From Nonomuraea maritima (GTDB lineage: Bacteria > Actinomycetota > Actinomycetes > Streptosporangiales > Streptosporangiaceae), in the NCBI RefSeq assembly GCF_900100395.1, contig NZ_FNFB01000038.1:1-64000 (forward strand): 64,000 nucleotides of DNA, read 5' to 3'. The notes below the pieces were generated by a model, which had not been told where the DNA came from, ran no database searches, and saw only the letters and a program-made list of their open reading frames with translations. The position numbers and the translations under genes are program-made. Each line of letters starts with the position of its first letter. Position 1 is the stretch's first letter. Shown here piece after piece: positions 7,854-14,959 of this stretch.

Positions 7854-8448
7854 AAAGCAGGTCCCCGAGCAGCTCGCGAGCACCATGGTCCCGCTGGCTG
7901 GCCAAGGTCTTCTCAATGGAGCCGAGGTGCTGAAGGCCCCACGTCGATTCCGTGCGCTGGGCTGATTCGAGGGCGCGGCGTGCGTAGGTGACGCCTGCCG
8001 TGCTGTCGCCGATCTGGAACTGCGCCTGTGCCACGTCGGTGTGGATGATGGCGGTGCGCTTCTGATCGATGGAACCCAACGTCCGTTGGGTAGCGCTCAC
8101 CACATGGGCCTCGTCGCCGAGGCGTACGTGAGTGGAGAGCTGGAACGCGGCCATACGGCCCTCGTCGAGGAAGCGGGTCCAGGCGCGTTCCCGGTGCGGG
8201 CGGGCTCGGTGGAATGCTTCCTCGGCCTGGCGCAACCGCTCGACCGCCTGTCGGTCCCCGAGTTTCGCGAGCTGCTCGGCTTCCAGACAGAGCAGCCATG
8301 CGCGGGTCGCGTCGTCGCCCTGCTCGGGGAGGAACTGCTGCGCTTGCCGTACAGCGTCCAGGGCAGGCCGGCCTTTGAGGGCGTACGCCTTGTAGGCAGG
8401 AATTTCCAGTACCTTCTGGATCCCGACGGGTTCGACCCTGACGACCAC
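7819..8448 (-). pseudogene. N-terminally truncated helical-repeat (TPR-type) regulator remnant
   Basis: This frame encodes about 209 residues of TPR-like helices: DDATRAWLLCLEAEQLAKLGD, HTDVAQAQFQIGD and YARRALESAQRTES. These resemble the C-terminal half of actinomycete XRE-type regulators with a tetratricopeptide sensor region. No helix-turn-helix precedes it; a stop occurs in frame about 25 codons upstream of the GTG at 8448. Its 3' end overlaps cutA by 35 bp, which fits a decayed gene. It might still be expressed as a free-standing helical protein, but truncation is the simpler reading. Confidence 0.4.
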
Positions 8449-8593
8449 GCTTCGGGCACTGTCTGAGCGATCAGGTCACGGTCGCACATCTCGGTTTCTC
8501 GGAGGCTTCTAAGCGCTCATGGCGAAGTGCCGGTTCAACTCCCCTCCTGGTCAGCCGGACGTCCCAACAGTCTGTAGAGGACAGCGCCGCTGA

Positions 8594-10036
8594 CTATGCA
8601 ACGGGACCGAGGTCGCCGTTGAGGACGGTCACGGTGATCGGGGGGCGGTTCCAGAGGGAGAGGAGATCGTTGGCGAGGGCGACGATCGGGAGCGGGTGCT
8701 GATTGCCGTGCACCTGGATGGCAGCAGCCGACAGGCCGTGCGGGACGGCTCCGGCGTCGAGGAGGACGCGCCACTCTTCCGGCCCGAGCTCCAGGAACTC
8801 CAGTCCCGTCAGCTTGGTAATCTCCAGCGGGTCGACGAGTGTGCCGGGGTAGGCGGTGAGCGTCCGTAGGCGCGGCAGTCCGGTGACGGGGGCGAGGCTG
8901 AGCGGCTCACCGTCCCAGACGCCTATGCACAGGACCTCCAGGCTCGGGTGCGCGGCGGCCTGAATGCTGGTCAGTGCATTGATGTTGACCCTGGCGATCA
9001 CCGGCGACTCCTCGCCACGACGGCTGAAGTGCTGGACCGTAGGTCGGTTCACCACCAGCTGGGTGAGGGACTCGGCGAGGAGGTCGGCGCCGATCTCGTG
9101 GTCGAGCACGATGATCTGTCCTACGTGTCCGTCTGGGCCCGGTGTCAGGTCGACCGCGATGCGGTCACCGCCGCCGCTGGCGCCGAAAGCGATCCAGCCG
9201 GGCGAGCCGACCACCCCCTGCACCGTGGCGTTGGGCAGGGTTCCCGCCGCCTCCGTCGCCGCGAACCGCCACAGGTACGGACGCGACGCAGCGTCGGCGA
9301 TGTACAGGTCATCCAGTGGGAAGAGCTCGCAGCCGACCGCTTCGATGACCCGGTCTGCTGCCGCGTAGTTGTCGCCCCAGTCCTGCCGCTGCCCCCGAGT
9401 GACCCGATAGAGCGCCTTGAGTTCGTCGGGCAGCGCAACGCCGAGGCGCGCTTCCGTGGCGGCGATTTCCGCTTCCGTGGCGCCGGTGGCGCCGGGCATT
9501 CGCTCGCGGAGCGTCCGCTCCAGCAACGCCAGGTCCACCGATGGAGCCTGCACCGCCCCGAGCACCGGATCGGGAGAGCGTCGCCAAGGCTGAGGGACAG
9601 AGCCGTCAACGAGGATGAGTGAACCGGGATACGGCCCGATGCCCTCCTCCACGGCGGAGCTGGTTGTGAACAGGTGGAGCACCGCCCGCCCGGTAGGCGA
9701 GACCTCTGCGGCGAACGAGATGGCGTCGAGGCCGGCGTCTAGGAGCGCGTTCTGCACTCGCTCCACAGCATCGAGGTCGTCGCGCATGCCATCTGCTTGG
9801 AGGGCTCGGCCGGGCGTCGGAAATCGTGGCAGCAGCGGCAGACTCCATGCGTTGTGGCCGATCTGCCCAGCCACGTGGCCGCCCGAGGCTCCAAGGCTCT
9901 CCACGTTGTCCACATGTAGAAGCCGCAGCAGGGGCTCCCATGTCATGAAGTCATGGATCGAGGGCAACGGGGACCTCCGGTCGTTCCACAGATCGTGGTG
10001 AAGGTGCTTATCGCGATCACCACCGTATGAGGGCAC
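8594..10036 (-). CDS. SMI1/KNR4 (SUKH-1) domain protein, large multidomain
   Basis: A 480-residue protein from a GTG at 10036, which has GGAG 7 bases upstream; an ATG at 9946 is an alternative. The central part (about 180-330) is a SUKH-1 domain: EAEIAATEARLGVALPDELK, then LYRVTRGQ, then GWIAFGASGGGDRIAVDL. An N-terminal region carries WEPLLRLL and SISFAAEV-like strands. The C-terminal third has leucine-rich repeat-like steps (LPRLRTLTAYPGTL, LTGLEFLELGPEEW). SUKH domains often serve as immunity proteins against secreted nuclease or polymorphic toxins, or as phage-defence partners. No toxin gene is next to it, so the role here is inference. It lies inside the tRNA-Arg repeat interval. Confidence 0.75.
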   Translation of the reverse strand: MPSYGGDRDKHLHHDLWNDRRSPLPSIHDFMTWEPLLRLLHVDNVESLGASGGHVAGQIGHNAWSLPLLPRFPTPGRALQADGMRDDLDAVERVQNALLDAGLDAISFAAEVSPTGRAVLHLFTTSSAVEEGIGPYPGSLILVDGSVPQPWRRSPDPVLGAVQAPSVDLALLERTLRERMPGATGATEAEIAATEARLGVALPDELKALYRVTRGQRQDWGDNYAAADRVIEAVGCELFPLDDLYIADAASRPYLWRFAATEAAGTLPNATVQGVVGSPGWIAFGASGGGDRIAVDLTPGPDGHVGQIIVLDHEIGADLLAESLTQLVVNRPTVQHFSRRGEESPVIARVNINALTSIQAAAHPSLEVLCIGVWDGEPLSLAPVTGLPRLRTLTAYPGTLVDPLEITKLTGLEFLELGPEEWRVLLDAGAVPHGLSAAAIQVHGNQHPLPIVALANDLLSLWNRPPITVTVLNGDLGPVA

Positions 10037-10081
10037 GGTTGTCTCCGACGAACCGATTGCCGCGGCCTCTGTAGGCGAGGA

Positions 10082-10380
10082 TTAACGCTGATCTTCTTCC
10101 CGCACGGCTGCTACAGCACCGGTGAGGTCGAGCCGGTCAAGGACTTCGAGGCTTTGACGAACGGCCGGTTCGTCCAGGCGCGGGACAAGCAGACGGGCGA
10201 ACTCGTCTGGCAGATCCCCGTCATGGACGCCGACCCCTCGCTCAAGGCCGCTCAGAAGACGGTGGCGGTCAAGACCCTCGCTCCGGTCCAGCCGGTACCC
10301 CCGGCTCCCGTCGCGGGGCTTCCGTTCACGCCGGTCGAGTTCGACGCGCTCACCATCACGCCGTACGTCAACGGCTCCGG
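10082..10380 (+). pseudogene. Fragment of a conserved integrative-element hypothetical gene
   Basis: In frame from 10082 the product reads LIFFPHGCYSTGEVEPV, then DFEALTNGRFVQARDK and LPFTPVEFDALTITPYVN, and breaks at about 10380. From memory, this resembles a small conserved protein of Streptomyces-type integrative conjugative elements encoded near the transfer and replication genes. The start is missing, and the end is replaced in another frame by an integrase tail. It is a deletion scar. Confidence 0.5.
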
Positions 10381-10521
10381 GCGATCACGAAGGACGTCTA
10401 CGGTCACTTCCTGGAGGGTGACAAGCGTGCGGCGACGGAGGCAATTTCCGGCGCTCTTCTGGGGAGTCTCCGCCCGGTGGCTCCCGTGGTGGCTCCCGAA
10501 GACGCCGAAGAAACCGGATGA
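10381..10521 (+). pseudogene. C-terminal tail of a tyrosine integrase next to the tRNA-Arg site
   Basis: The frame from 10381 reads ITKDVYGHFLEGDKRAATEA and ends at a TGA at 10519. In actinomycete integrases this is the end of the catalytic domain, with the nucleophilic Tyr in DVYGH. Everything before it is gone. It reads toward the tRNA-Arg gene 60 bp away, where the integrase gene of a tRNA-integrated element should lie. Confidence 0.75.
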
Positions 10522-10535
10522 TCTCCGGAACGGCG

Positions 10536-10571
10536 AAGGCCCGTCCCAGGATTTCCCTGGTGACGGGCCTT
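10536..10571. terminator. Hairpin terminator after the integrase tail
   Basis: AAGGCCCGTC (10536-10545) pairs with GACGGGCCTT (10562-10571), and CCAGG/CCTGG extends the stem, followed by a short T-run. It is placed between the integrase remnant and the tRNA-Arg 3' end. Confidence 0.65.
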
Positions 10572-10578
10572 TCTGCGT

Positions 10579-10622
10579 TGTGCGGCCGGAGGTACTCGAA
10601 ACCCCAACCTTCTGATCCGTAG
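10579..10622. repeat. Right 44-bp att-like direct repeat (within intact tRNA-Arg)
   Basis: This is identical to 5888-5931. Here the repeat is joined to the 5' half of the tRNA, so this is the end where the tRNA gene was kept or rebuilt. Confidence 0.8.
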
Positions 10623-10653
10623 TCAGATGCTCTATCCATTGAGCTACGGCCGC
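10581..10653 (-). tRNA. tRNA-Arg(ACG)
   Basis: A cloverleaf can be drawn. The acceptor stem is GCGGCCG/CGGCCGC, the D-arm GCTC...GAGC, the anticodon stem TCTGA/TCAGA with loop CTACGGA (anticodon ACG), and the T-arm GGGGT/ACCTC with one G-U. The discriminator base is A and CCA is not encoded. The 3' half is duplicated at 5888-5931. Confidence 0.92.
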
Positions 10654-10813
10654 TCGCTGCGTAAGCAAGCATAGCGGGTTTCTGCGAGTGCCTCGAACCG
10701 GAGACGGCATTCGGGGGATCGTTGGTCTGATCTTGGGGTGGCGCCTGAGCGGGAGTAGGGCTCTGACCTGGACGGATGCTGATGGAGGCCGTACGGAAAC
10801 GTGGTGGCGTGGG

Positions 10814-11161
10814 TCAGGCGTCCAGGTGCTTCATGAGGCGTTCGACCAGGTGGGTCAGGTCGGTGAGGGCGCGGTGGAGGGACTCGTAATGCGCCCAAGC
10901 CGCACTGGTGGCGCAGGCGAAGTGGTCGCTCTCCTGGCGCCGGATGCCGACGATCTCGACGTTCAGCGCCGTGAAGCCGTCGTTGACCTCCCTGTGCAGC
11001 GCGTCCCGATCGTTCTCGTGGCGGGTGCAGTTGTGTGCCGGGATCACGTGCCGGCGTCGGCTGCGAGCCCTGCGGCGGGTGGTCCTGGCGCCGTGGGGGA
11101 CGTCCACTTCGAGGGCTGCCATACGGAGTTTCAGCTCGCGAATCTCCGCCTCTATGTTCAC
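10814..11161 (-). CDS. Small hypothetical protein with heptad-like helices
   Basis: 115 residues from a GTG at 11161 with AGGAG just upstream. The N-terminus (MNIEAEIRELKLRMAALE) and the C-terminus (LHRALTDLTHLVERLMKHLD) have regular leucine spacing, as in a coiled coil. The middle carries a basic Arg-rich patch (RRRARSRRRH). Short coiled-coil proteins of this kind are common in actinomycetes and have no assigned function. It is next to tRNA-Arg, outside the repeat interval. Confidence 0.5.
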   Translation of the reverse strand: MNIEAEIRELKLRMAALEVDVPHGARTTRRRARSRRRHVIPAHNCTRHENDRDALHREVNDGFTALNVEIVGIRRQESDHFACATSAAWAHYESLHRALTDLTHLVERLMKHLDA

Positions 11162-11270
11162 GTACTCCTACCTTCGCGATGTCTGGGAGAGACTCCAACC
11201 ACTGTCAGTGAGGACATCGTCGCAAAGAGTCGACGGTCGCGCGAAACGGCGGCGGACTTCGGGGTGAGGT

Positions 11271-11331
11271 TTATCCACCAAGGTGCAAGAGCCGCCGCGA
11301 GCCTGTGGACACATCGAACGGTGTATCCACA
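11271..11331. promoter_or_regulatory. Cluster of three DnaA-box-like 9-mers
   Basis: Within 61 bp lie TTATCCACC (11271-11279), TGTGGACAC (11304-11312, reverse of GTGTCCACA) and GTATCCACA (11323-11331). Each is one or two changes from the box TTATCCACA/TTGTCCACA. The cluster sits upstream of a dead two-component fusion, so it has no obvious promoter role. Confidence 0.35.
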
Positions 11332-11382
11332 GGCAGACCTCAGCACGAGGAAACCGTCGGCCCGCGATGATGGGATGACCTC

Positions 11383-11767
11383 ATGAACCGGGTCATGCTG
11401 TGGGCCGGGCCGGGCGTCGTCATGGGGCTGGTCCTGATCGAGAGCGGCACCTACATCCAGCGCGGGGTCCCTGCCTGGCTGCTCGCGGTGCCGTTGGCGA
11501 TCGCCTGCGCGGGTGTGCTGGTGCGGCAGCGCGCCTTCCGTACGGCAGGGGCAGGCCGTCGCACGGCCGGGGGTCGATGCCGGCGGCTTGACGCCTCGCG
11601 AGCGGGAGGTGCCGGCCTGCATCGGTCGCGGGTTGTCCAACGCGGAGATCGCCGAAGAGCTCGACATGGCCGAGGCGACGACGAAGACGCACGTCAGCCG
11701 CGCGATGGACAAGCTGGGGTTGAAGAACCGGGTACAGGCCGCGATCCATTACTCGGAGGGCCGGTAG
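11383..11767 (+). pseudogene. Collapsed two-component system: kinase 5' end fused out of frame to LuxR-type HTH
   Basis: From the ATG at 11383 the frame gives a membrane-spanning start (LWAGPGVVMGLVLIESG, WLLAVPLAIACAGVLV), like the first helices of an actinomycete histidine kinase. From about 11585 a different frame gives a complete LuxR-type helix-turn-helix: GLTPREREVPACIGRGLSNAEIAEEL through DKLGLKNRVQAAIHY, ending at 11767. The kinase core and the receiver domain are absent. The arrangement fits a deletion that joined the start of a kinase gene to the end of the adjacent NarL-type response regulator gene. Even the usual Leu after EREV is Pro here. Confidence 0.6.
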
Positions 11768-11867
11768 AGCCTGTTGCTGGGAGGGGCTGCGGACCGCGAT
11801 CCACTACCGCAGGGCCTGTAGGGCGCGACGTACTACTCGGAGGGTCTGAGGGCGAAGGGGCCCTCAG

Positions 11868-12045
11868 CTCGGGAGGTCCCTCAGGACTTCTCGCCTCAGG
11901 AGGTCCCTCCGGGTTCCTCGCCTCGGGAGACTTCCACGGGGCTTCTCAGCTGGGGTCCCTACGGGCTTCTCGGCTCGGGGCGTACCTCCGGGCTTCTCGC
12001 CTTGGGAGGCTTTCCCGGGCTCCTCGGTTCGGGAGGGTGTCCGTG
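11868..12045. repeat. 27-bp imperfect tandem repeat, about six to seven units
   Basis: Units start with CTCGGGAGGTCCCTC-like sequence and end in CTTCTCGC or CCTCGC; unit lengths vary from 24 to 28 bp. Read on the plus strand, the repeat gives a 9-residue Ser-Gly-Pro-Leu-Ala-like period in an open frame. The array lies between a pseudogene and the 3' end of the MaoC-like gene, so it is probably a non-coding minisatellite. Confidence 0.6.
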
Positions 12046-12065
12046 AGTCCGAGGAGCGCGGGGCC

Positions 12066-12539
12066 TTACGCCGATGCGGCCTGGTCGGCGGGGACGTACA
12101 GGTAGAGGGGCTCGGCGACGCAGGCGGCGCGCTTCTCTCCCTCGATCTCGATGGTCATCTTCAGGGTCGCCAGGTAGCCGGCGGGGGTGCCCTTGACGTC
12201 GGCGAGCTCGCCCACCGCCCTGACGCGCGCGCCCACGGGCACCGGCCGCGGGAAGCGGACCTTGTTGAGCCCGAAGTTGACGGCCATCGCGATGTTGTCG
12301 ACGTGGACCATCGAGAACATGAACGTCGGCAGCAGCGAGAGCGTCAGGTAGCCGTGGGCGATCGTGCCGCCGAACGGCCCCTCCTTGGCCCGGTCGACCT
12401 CGACGTGGATCCACTGGTGGTCGTCGGTGGCGTCGGCGAACAGGTTGACCTGCTCCTGGGTGACGGTACGCCACTCGGTGGGGCCGAACGTCTCGCCGAC
12501 GGCAGCCTTGAGCTCGTGAACATTCGCGAAAGTCCGCAT
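12066..12539 (-). CDS. MaoC-like (R)-enoyl-CoA hydratase / dehydratase
   Basis: A 157-residue single hot-dog domain. The hydratase 2 motif is seen as FADATDDHQWIH followed by PFGGTIAHGYLTLSLLP, with the catalytic Asp and His of the D-x(4)-H pair. The later RFPRPVPVGARVRA strand is also typical. Single-domain proteins of this type hydrate trans-2-enoyl-CoA in fatty-acid or polyketide metabolism in the cytoplasm. The ATG at 12539 has no clear ribosome site, so translation may be leaderless. The downstream DNA is a tandem repeat. Confidence 0.88.
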   Translation of the reverse strand: MRTFANVHELKAAVGETFGPTEWRTVTQEQVNLFADATDDHQWIHVEVDRAKEGPFGGTIAHGYLTLSLLPTFMFSMVHVDNIAMAVNFGLNKVRFPRPVPVGARVRAVGELADVKGTPAGYLATLKMTIEIEGEKRAACVAEPLYLYVPADQAASA

Positions 12540-12873
12540 GGGCGGAAACGCTATTGCGCGGGTGGGACGGGTGCCAAGTTCGGGCCGTGTGGCGCGCCCC
12601 GCCGCCGGATCGGGGGCGATGAGCAGCGCGTCGTACGGAATCCCCGGCGCGTACGGGGGAGCGGGCCCGTTGCGAAGATCTTTACTCGAAAGCATCGCAT
12701 AGGTGTTCGAGTCCGCGCTACAGTCTTGTGCAGTGACTCGAACAAGGGTTCGGCCTGGTGGAGGAGGTGTGTGTCCGGTGACGGTGCTGGCGACCGCCCC
12801 TGCTCGGACACGCCGTAGCGCTTTCTTCGCGAATCTAGGACAGCCCCTATATCCGGCAATAGAGTCACAGAGC
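12540..12873. other. Divergent intergenic region
   Basis: These 334 bp separate the MaoC-like gene from the ATPase gene and must hold both promoters. The stretch 12835-12870 is locally AT-richer (CTATATCC, CAATAGAG). The open frame running across it toward the ATPase shows no family match. No other gene or repeat is seen. Confidence 0.4.
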
Positions 12874-14055
12874 GTGGACCCTGTGCGCAATCCTTACGCC
12901 CCGGGCGCCGGGCAGCGTCCGCCGGAGCTCGCCGGGCGTGATCGTGAGCTGCAGCAGTTCGAGGTCGTGCTGGAACGGGTGGCCCGCGGGCGTCCCGAGC
13001 GCAGCATGGTCGTGACCGGGCTGCGCGGCGTCGGCAAGACCGTCCTGCTCAACACCTTCAAATCCATGGCCATGCAGCGGCTGTGGGGCACGGGCAAGAT
13101 CGAGGCCCGTCCCGACCAGTCGATCAGGCGCCCGGTGGCCGCGGCGCTTCACATGGCGATCCGCGAGCTGGCCCCCCGCCATCGCGCGCCCGAGCGCATC
13201 GAGGAGTTCCTCGGGGTGCTCAAGGCGTTCGCCATGCGCGATCCCGGCGCCGCCAAGGGCACCTCCCACTGGTCGCCCGGCATCGAGGTGCCCGCCAGCC
13301 GCGGGCGCGCCGACTCCGGTGACCTCGAGATCGACCTCACCGAGCTGTTCGTCGACGCCGCCGGGGTCGCCACCGACCTGGCCGTCGGCATCGCCCTGTT
13401 CATCGACGAGATGCAGGACGTCCCGCCCGCCGACGTCTCCGCGCTCTGCGCCGCCTGCCACGAGCTGTCGCAGACGGGCGGGCCGCTGGTCGTGGTCGGC
13501 GCGGGGCTGCCGCACCTGCCGAGCGTGCTGTCGGCGAGCAAGAGCTACTCCGAGCGGCTCTTCCGGTACGCCCGCATCGACAAGCTCGACCGCGAGGCCG
13601 CCGATCTGGCGCTGATCCTGCCGGCGCGCGAGGAGCAGGTCGAGTTCACCCAGGACGCGCTCGACGCGCTCTACGACGCGGCCGACGGCTACCCCTACTT
13701 CGTGCAGGCGTACGGGAAGGTCGCCTGGGACCTCGCGCCGCGCAGCCCGATCACCCTCGACGACGTCAAGGTCTCCGCGCCGGAGGCCGAGCAGGAGCTG
13801 GCGGTCGGCTTCTTCGGCAGCCGCTACGAGCGGGCCACCCCCGCTGAACGCGACTACATGCATGCCATGGCCCAGATCGGCGACGAGCCGGTCCCGACCT
13901 CCGAGGTGGCCGACGCCCTCGGGCGCAAGCCGTCCAGCCTCTCGCCGGCGCGTGACAGCCTCATCAAGAAAGGGCTCATCTACAGCGCCGAGCGCGGCCT
14001 GATCGCGTTCACGGTGCCGCATTTCGGCAGGTTCCTGCGCGCTCAGCCCATCTGA
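12874..14055 (+). CDS. AAA-type ATP-binding protein (Orc1/MalT-like P-loop ATPase)
   Basis: A 393-residue P-loop NTPase. The Walker A is GLRGVGKT (about residue 48), the Walker B ALFIDEMQD (about 170), and a sensor-like strand GGPLVVVGAGLP follows. A C-terminal winged-helix-like part has PVPTSEVADALGRKPSSLSPARDSLIKKGLI. The layout is that of ATPases of the AAA_16/Orc1-type fold with a C-terminal DNA-binding domain. The GTG at 12874 begins the conserved part (NPYAPGAGQRPPELAGRD); upstream in-frame sequence looks non-coding. It is followed by a strong palindromic terminator. Its cellular role is not known. Confidence 0.75.
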   Translation: MDPVRNPYAPGAGQRPPELAGRDRELQQFEVVLERVARGRPERSMVVTGLRGVGKTVLLNTFKSMAMQRLWGTGKIEARPDQSIRRPVAAALHMAIRELAPRHRAPERIEEFLGVLKAFAMRDPGAAKGTSHWSPGIEVPASRGRADSGDLEIDLTELFVDAAGVATDLAVGIALFIDEMQDVPPADVSALCAACHELSQTGGPLVVVGAGLPHLPSVLSASKSYSERLFRYARIDKLDREAADLALILPAREEQVEFTQDALDALYDAADGYPYFVQAYGKVAWDLAPRSPITLDDVKVSAPEAEQELAVGFFGSRYERATPAERDYMHAMAQIGDEPVPTSEVADALGRKPSSLSPARDSLIKKGLIYSAERGLIAFTVPHFGRFLRAQPI

Positions 14056-14070
14056 GCGGCGCCCCTAGAC

Positions 14071-14114
14071 CTCTATTGGGCTGTCTAGTGGGGAAGCTAG
14101 ACAGCCCAATAGAG
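14071..14114. terminator. Perfect 18-bp inverted repeat terminator
   Basis: The arms 14071-14088 and 14097-14114 are exact reverse complements around an 8-base loop TGGGGAAG. It lies between the convergent ATPase and MauE-like genes and can serve both directions. The arms contain CTATTGGGCTGTCTAG, which is not GC-rich in the usual terminator way. Confidence 0.7.
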
Positions 14115-14117
14115 TCA

Positions 14118-14169
14118 TATCGGCCTGACCGTCGAGGGAAATATCGGCCTGTCTAGCGTCAGGCCGATA
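14118..14169. terminator. Second inverted repeat, overlapping the stop of the MauE-like gene
   Basis: TATCGGCCTGAC (14118-14129) pairs with GTCAGGCCGATA (14158-14169). The sequence TATCGGCCTG recurs once more inside the loop. The right arm includes the stop codon of the minus-strand gene. Confidence 0.5.
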
Positions 14170-14959
14170 CAGACGTATATTCCGGCAGAGGCTCGCTGCC
14201 GGCCCCGCCGACCACCGCCACCCGCACCGCGGGACGCAGCCCGCTCAGGTAGACGGCGAAGACGACGTCGTCATCGTCATGGTTGCGGAAGGCGAAGAAC
14301 CGCCAGCACAGCTCGCGCCAGCTGTCGTACGGCTCGGTGGTCGCCAGCTCGGCCCGGTGCGCGCGCCAGGTGCCGCTCGACCGCAGTCGCGCCAGCGTCA
14401 CCGACTCGGCCGGTCCCGGACGCTGCTCGCAGGGCGCGCGGTACCGCAGCCGGTCGAGCAGCTCCTCGAGCTCGGGCGACAGCACGGCGATCAGCGCAAC
14501 CCCGGCCGCCATGAACCACGACGGATGCGTGGCCGCCACCAAGCCCGGCACCGGAGCCCACACCGACATCAGGGCGAACCCGGTCAGGACGACCGTCCGT
14601 ATGACCGAACGCATGCCGACCGGCGCCGAACTCACCTCGCCGAAGCAGCCGCAGCCCGCGTCCGGTCGCCGCCGGCGCAGCTCGAGCAGCACGTACGTGG
14701 ACATCGCGAAGAACGCGACCGTACCCCAGCGGAAGACCGGATGGGTCGTGAGCAGAAGGCCGGCCGCCAGCGCCACCTCGACCAGCCCGCACGCGAGCAG
14801 CGCCGGGCGCTGCATGCGACCCGGCACCAGCACGGCCGGCCCGAGGCGGGACAGCGCGCCGGGCTCGTGCCCGGACACGACGGTGGACGCCTTGGCGACC
14901 GTGCCGAGGACGAGCAGCACGATCAGGAACGGCAGCTGCGAAGCCAACACGCACGTCAC
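14159..14959 (-). CDS. MauE/DoxX-type membrane protein
   Basis: A 266-residue protein from a GTG at 14959 that overlaps the preceding stop by 4 bases. Four hydrophobic helices lie in the first ~160 residues (LPFLIVLLVLGTVAKAS; LLACGLVEVALAAGLLL; GTVAFFAMSTYVLLE; later GVALIAVLSPELEEL). The motif CGCFGE after helix 3 is diagnostic of the MauE family, which is linked to disulfide formation in methylamine dehydrogenase maturation and to DoxX-type redox proteins. The C-terminal ~100 residues are cytosolic. Its partner gene encodes a Cys-rich protein, which fits a thiol-redox pair. A much longer open frame upstream in the same phase is only the antisense-free shadow of that partner. Confidence 0.78.
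   Translation of the reverse strand: MTCVLASQLPFLIVLLVLGTVAKASTVVSGHEPGALSRLGPAVLVPGRMQRPALLACGLVEVALAAGLLLTTHPVFRWGTVAFFAMSTYVLLELRRRRPDAGCGCFGEVSSAPVGMRSVIRTVVLTGFALMSVWAPVPGLVAATHPSWFMAAGVALIAVLSPELEELLDRLRYRAPCEQRPGPAESVTLARLRSSGTWRAHRAELATTEPYDSWRELCWRFFAFRNHDDDDVVFAVYLSGLRPAVRVAVVGGAGSEPLPEYTSVSA

Noticed and set aside
10154..10615. A 153-codon gene ending at the tRNA-Arg
   Set aside because: The first part matches an element gene, but after 10380 the true coding frame is that of an integrase tail, so this is a fusion by deletion and the end is chance.
11868..12045. CRISPR array
   Set aside because: The units are contiguous and imperfect, with no spacers of constant size and no cas genes.
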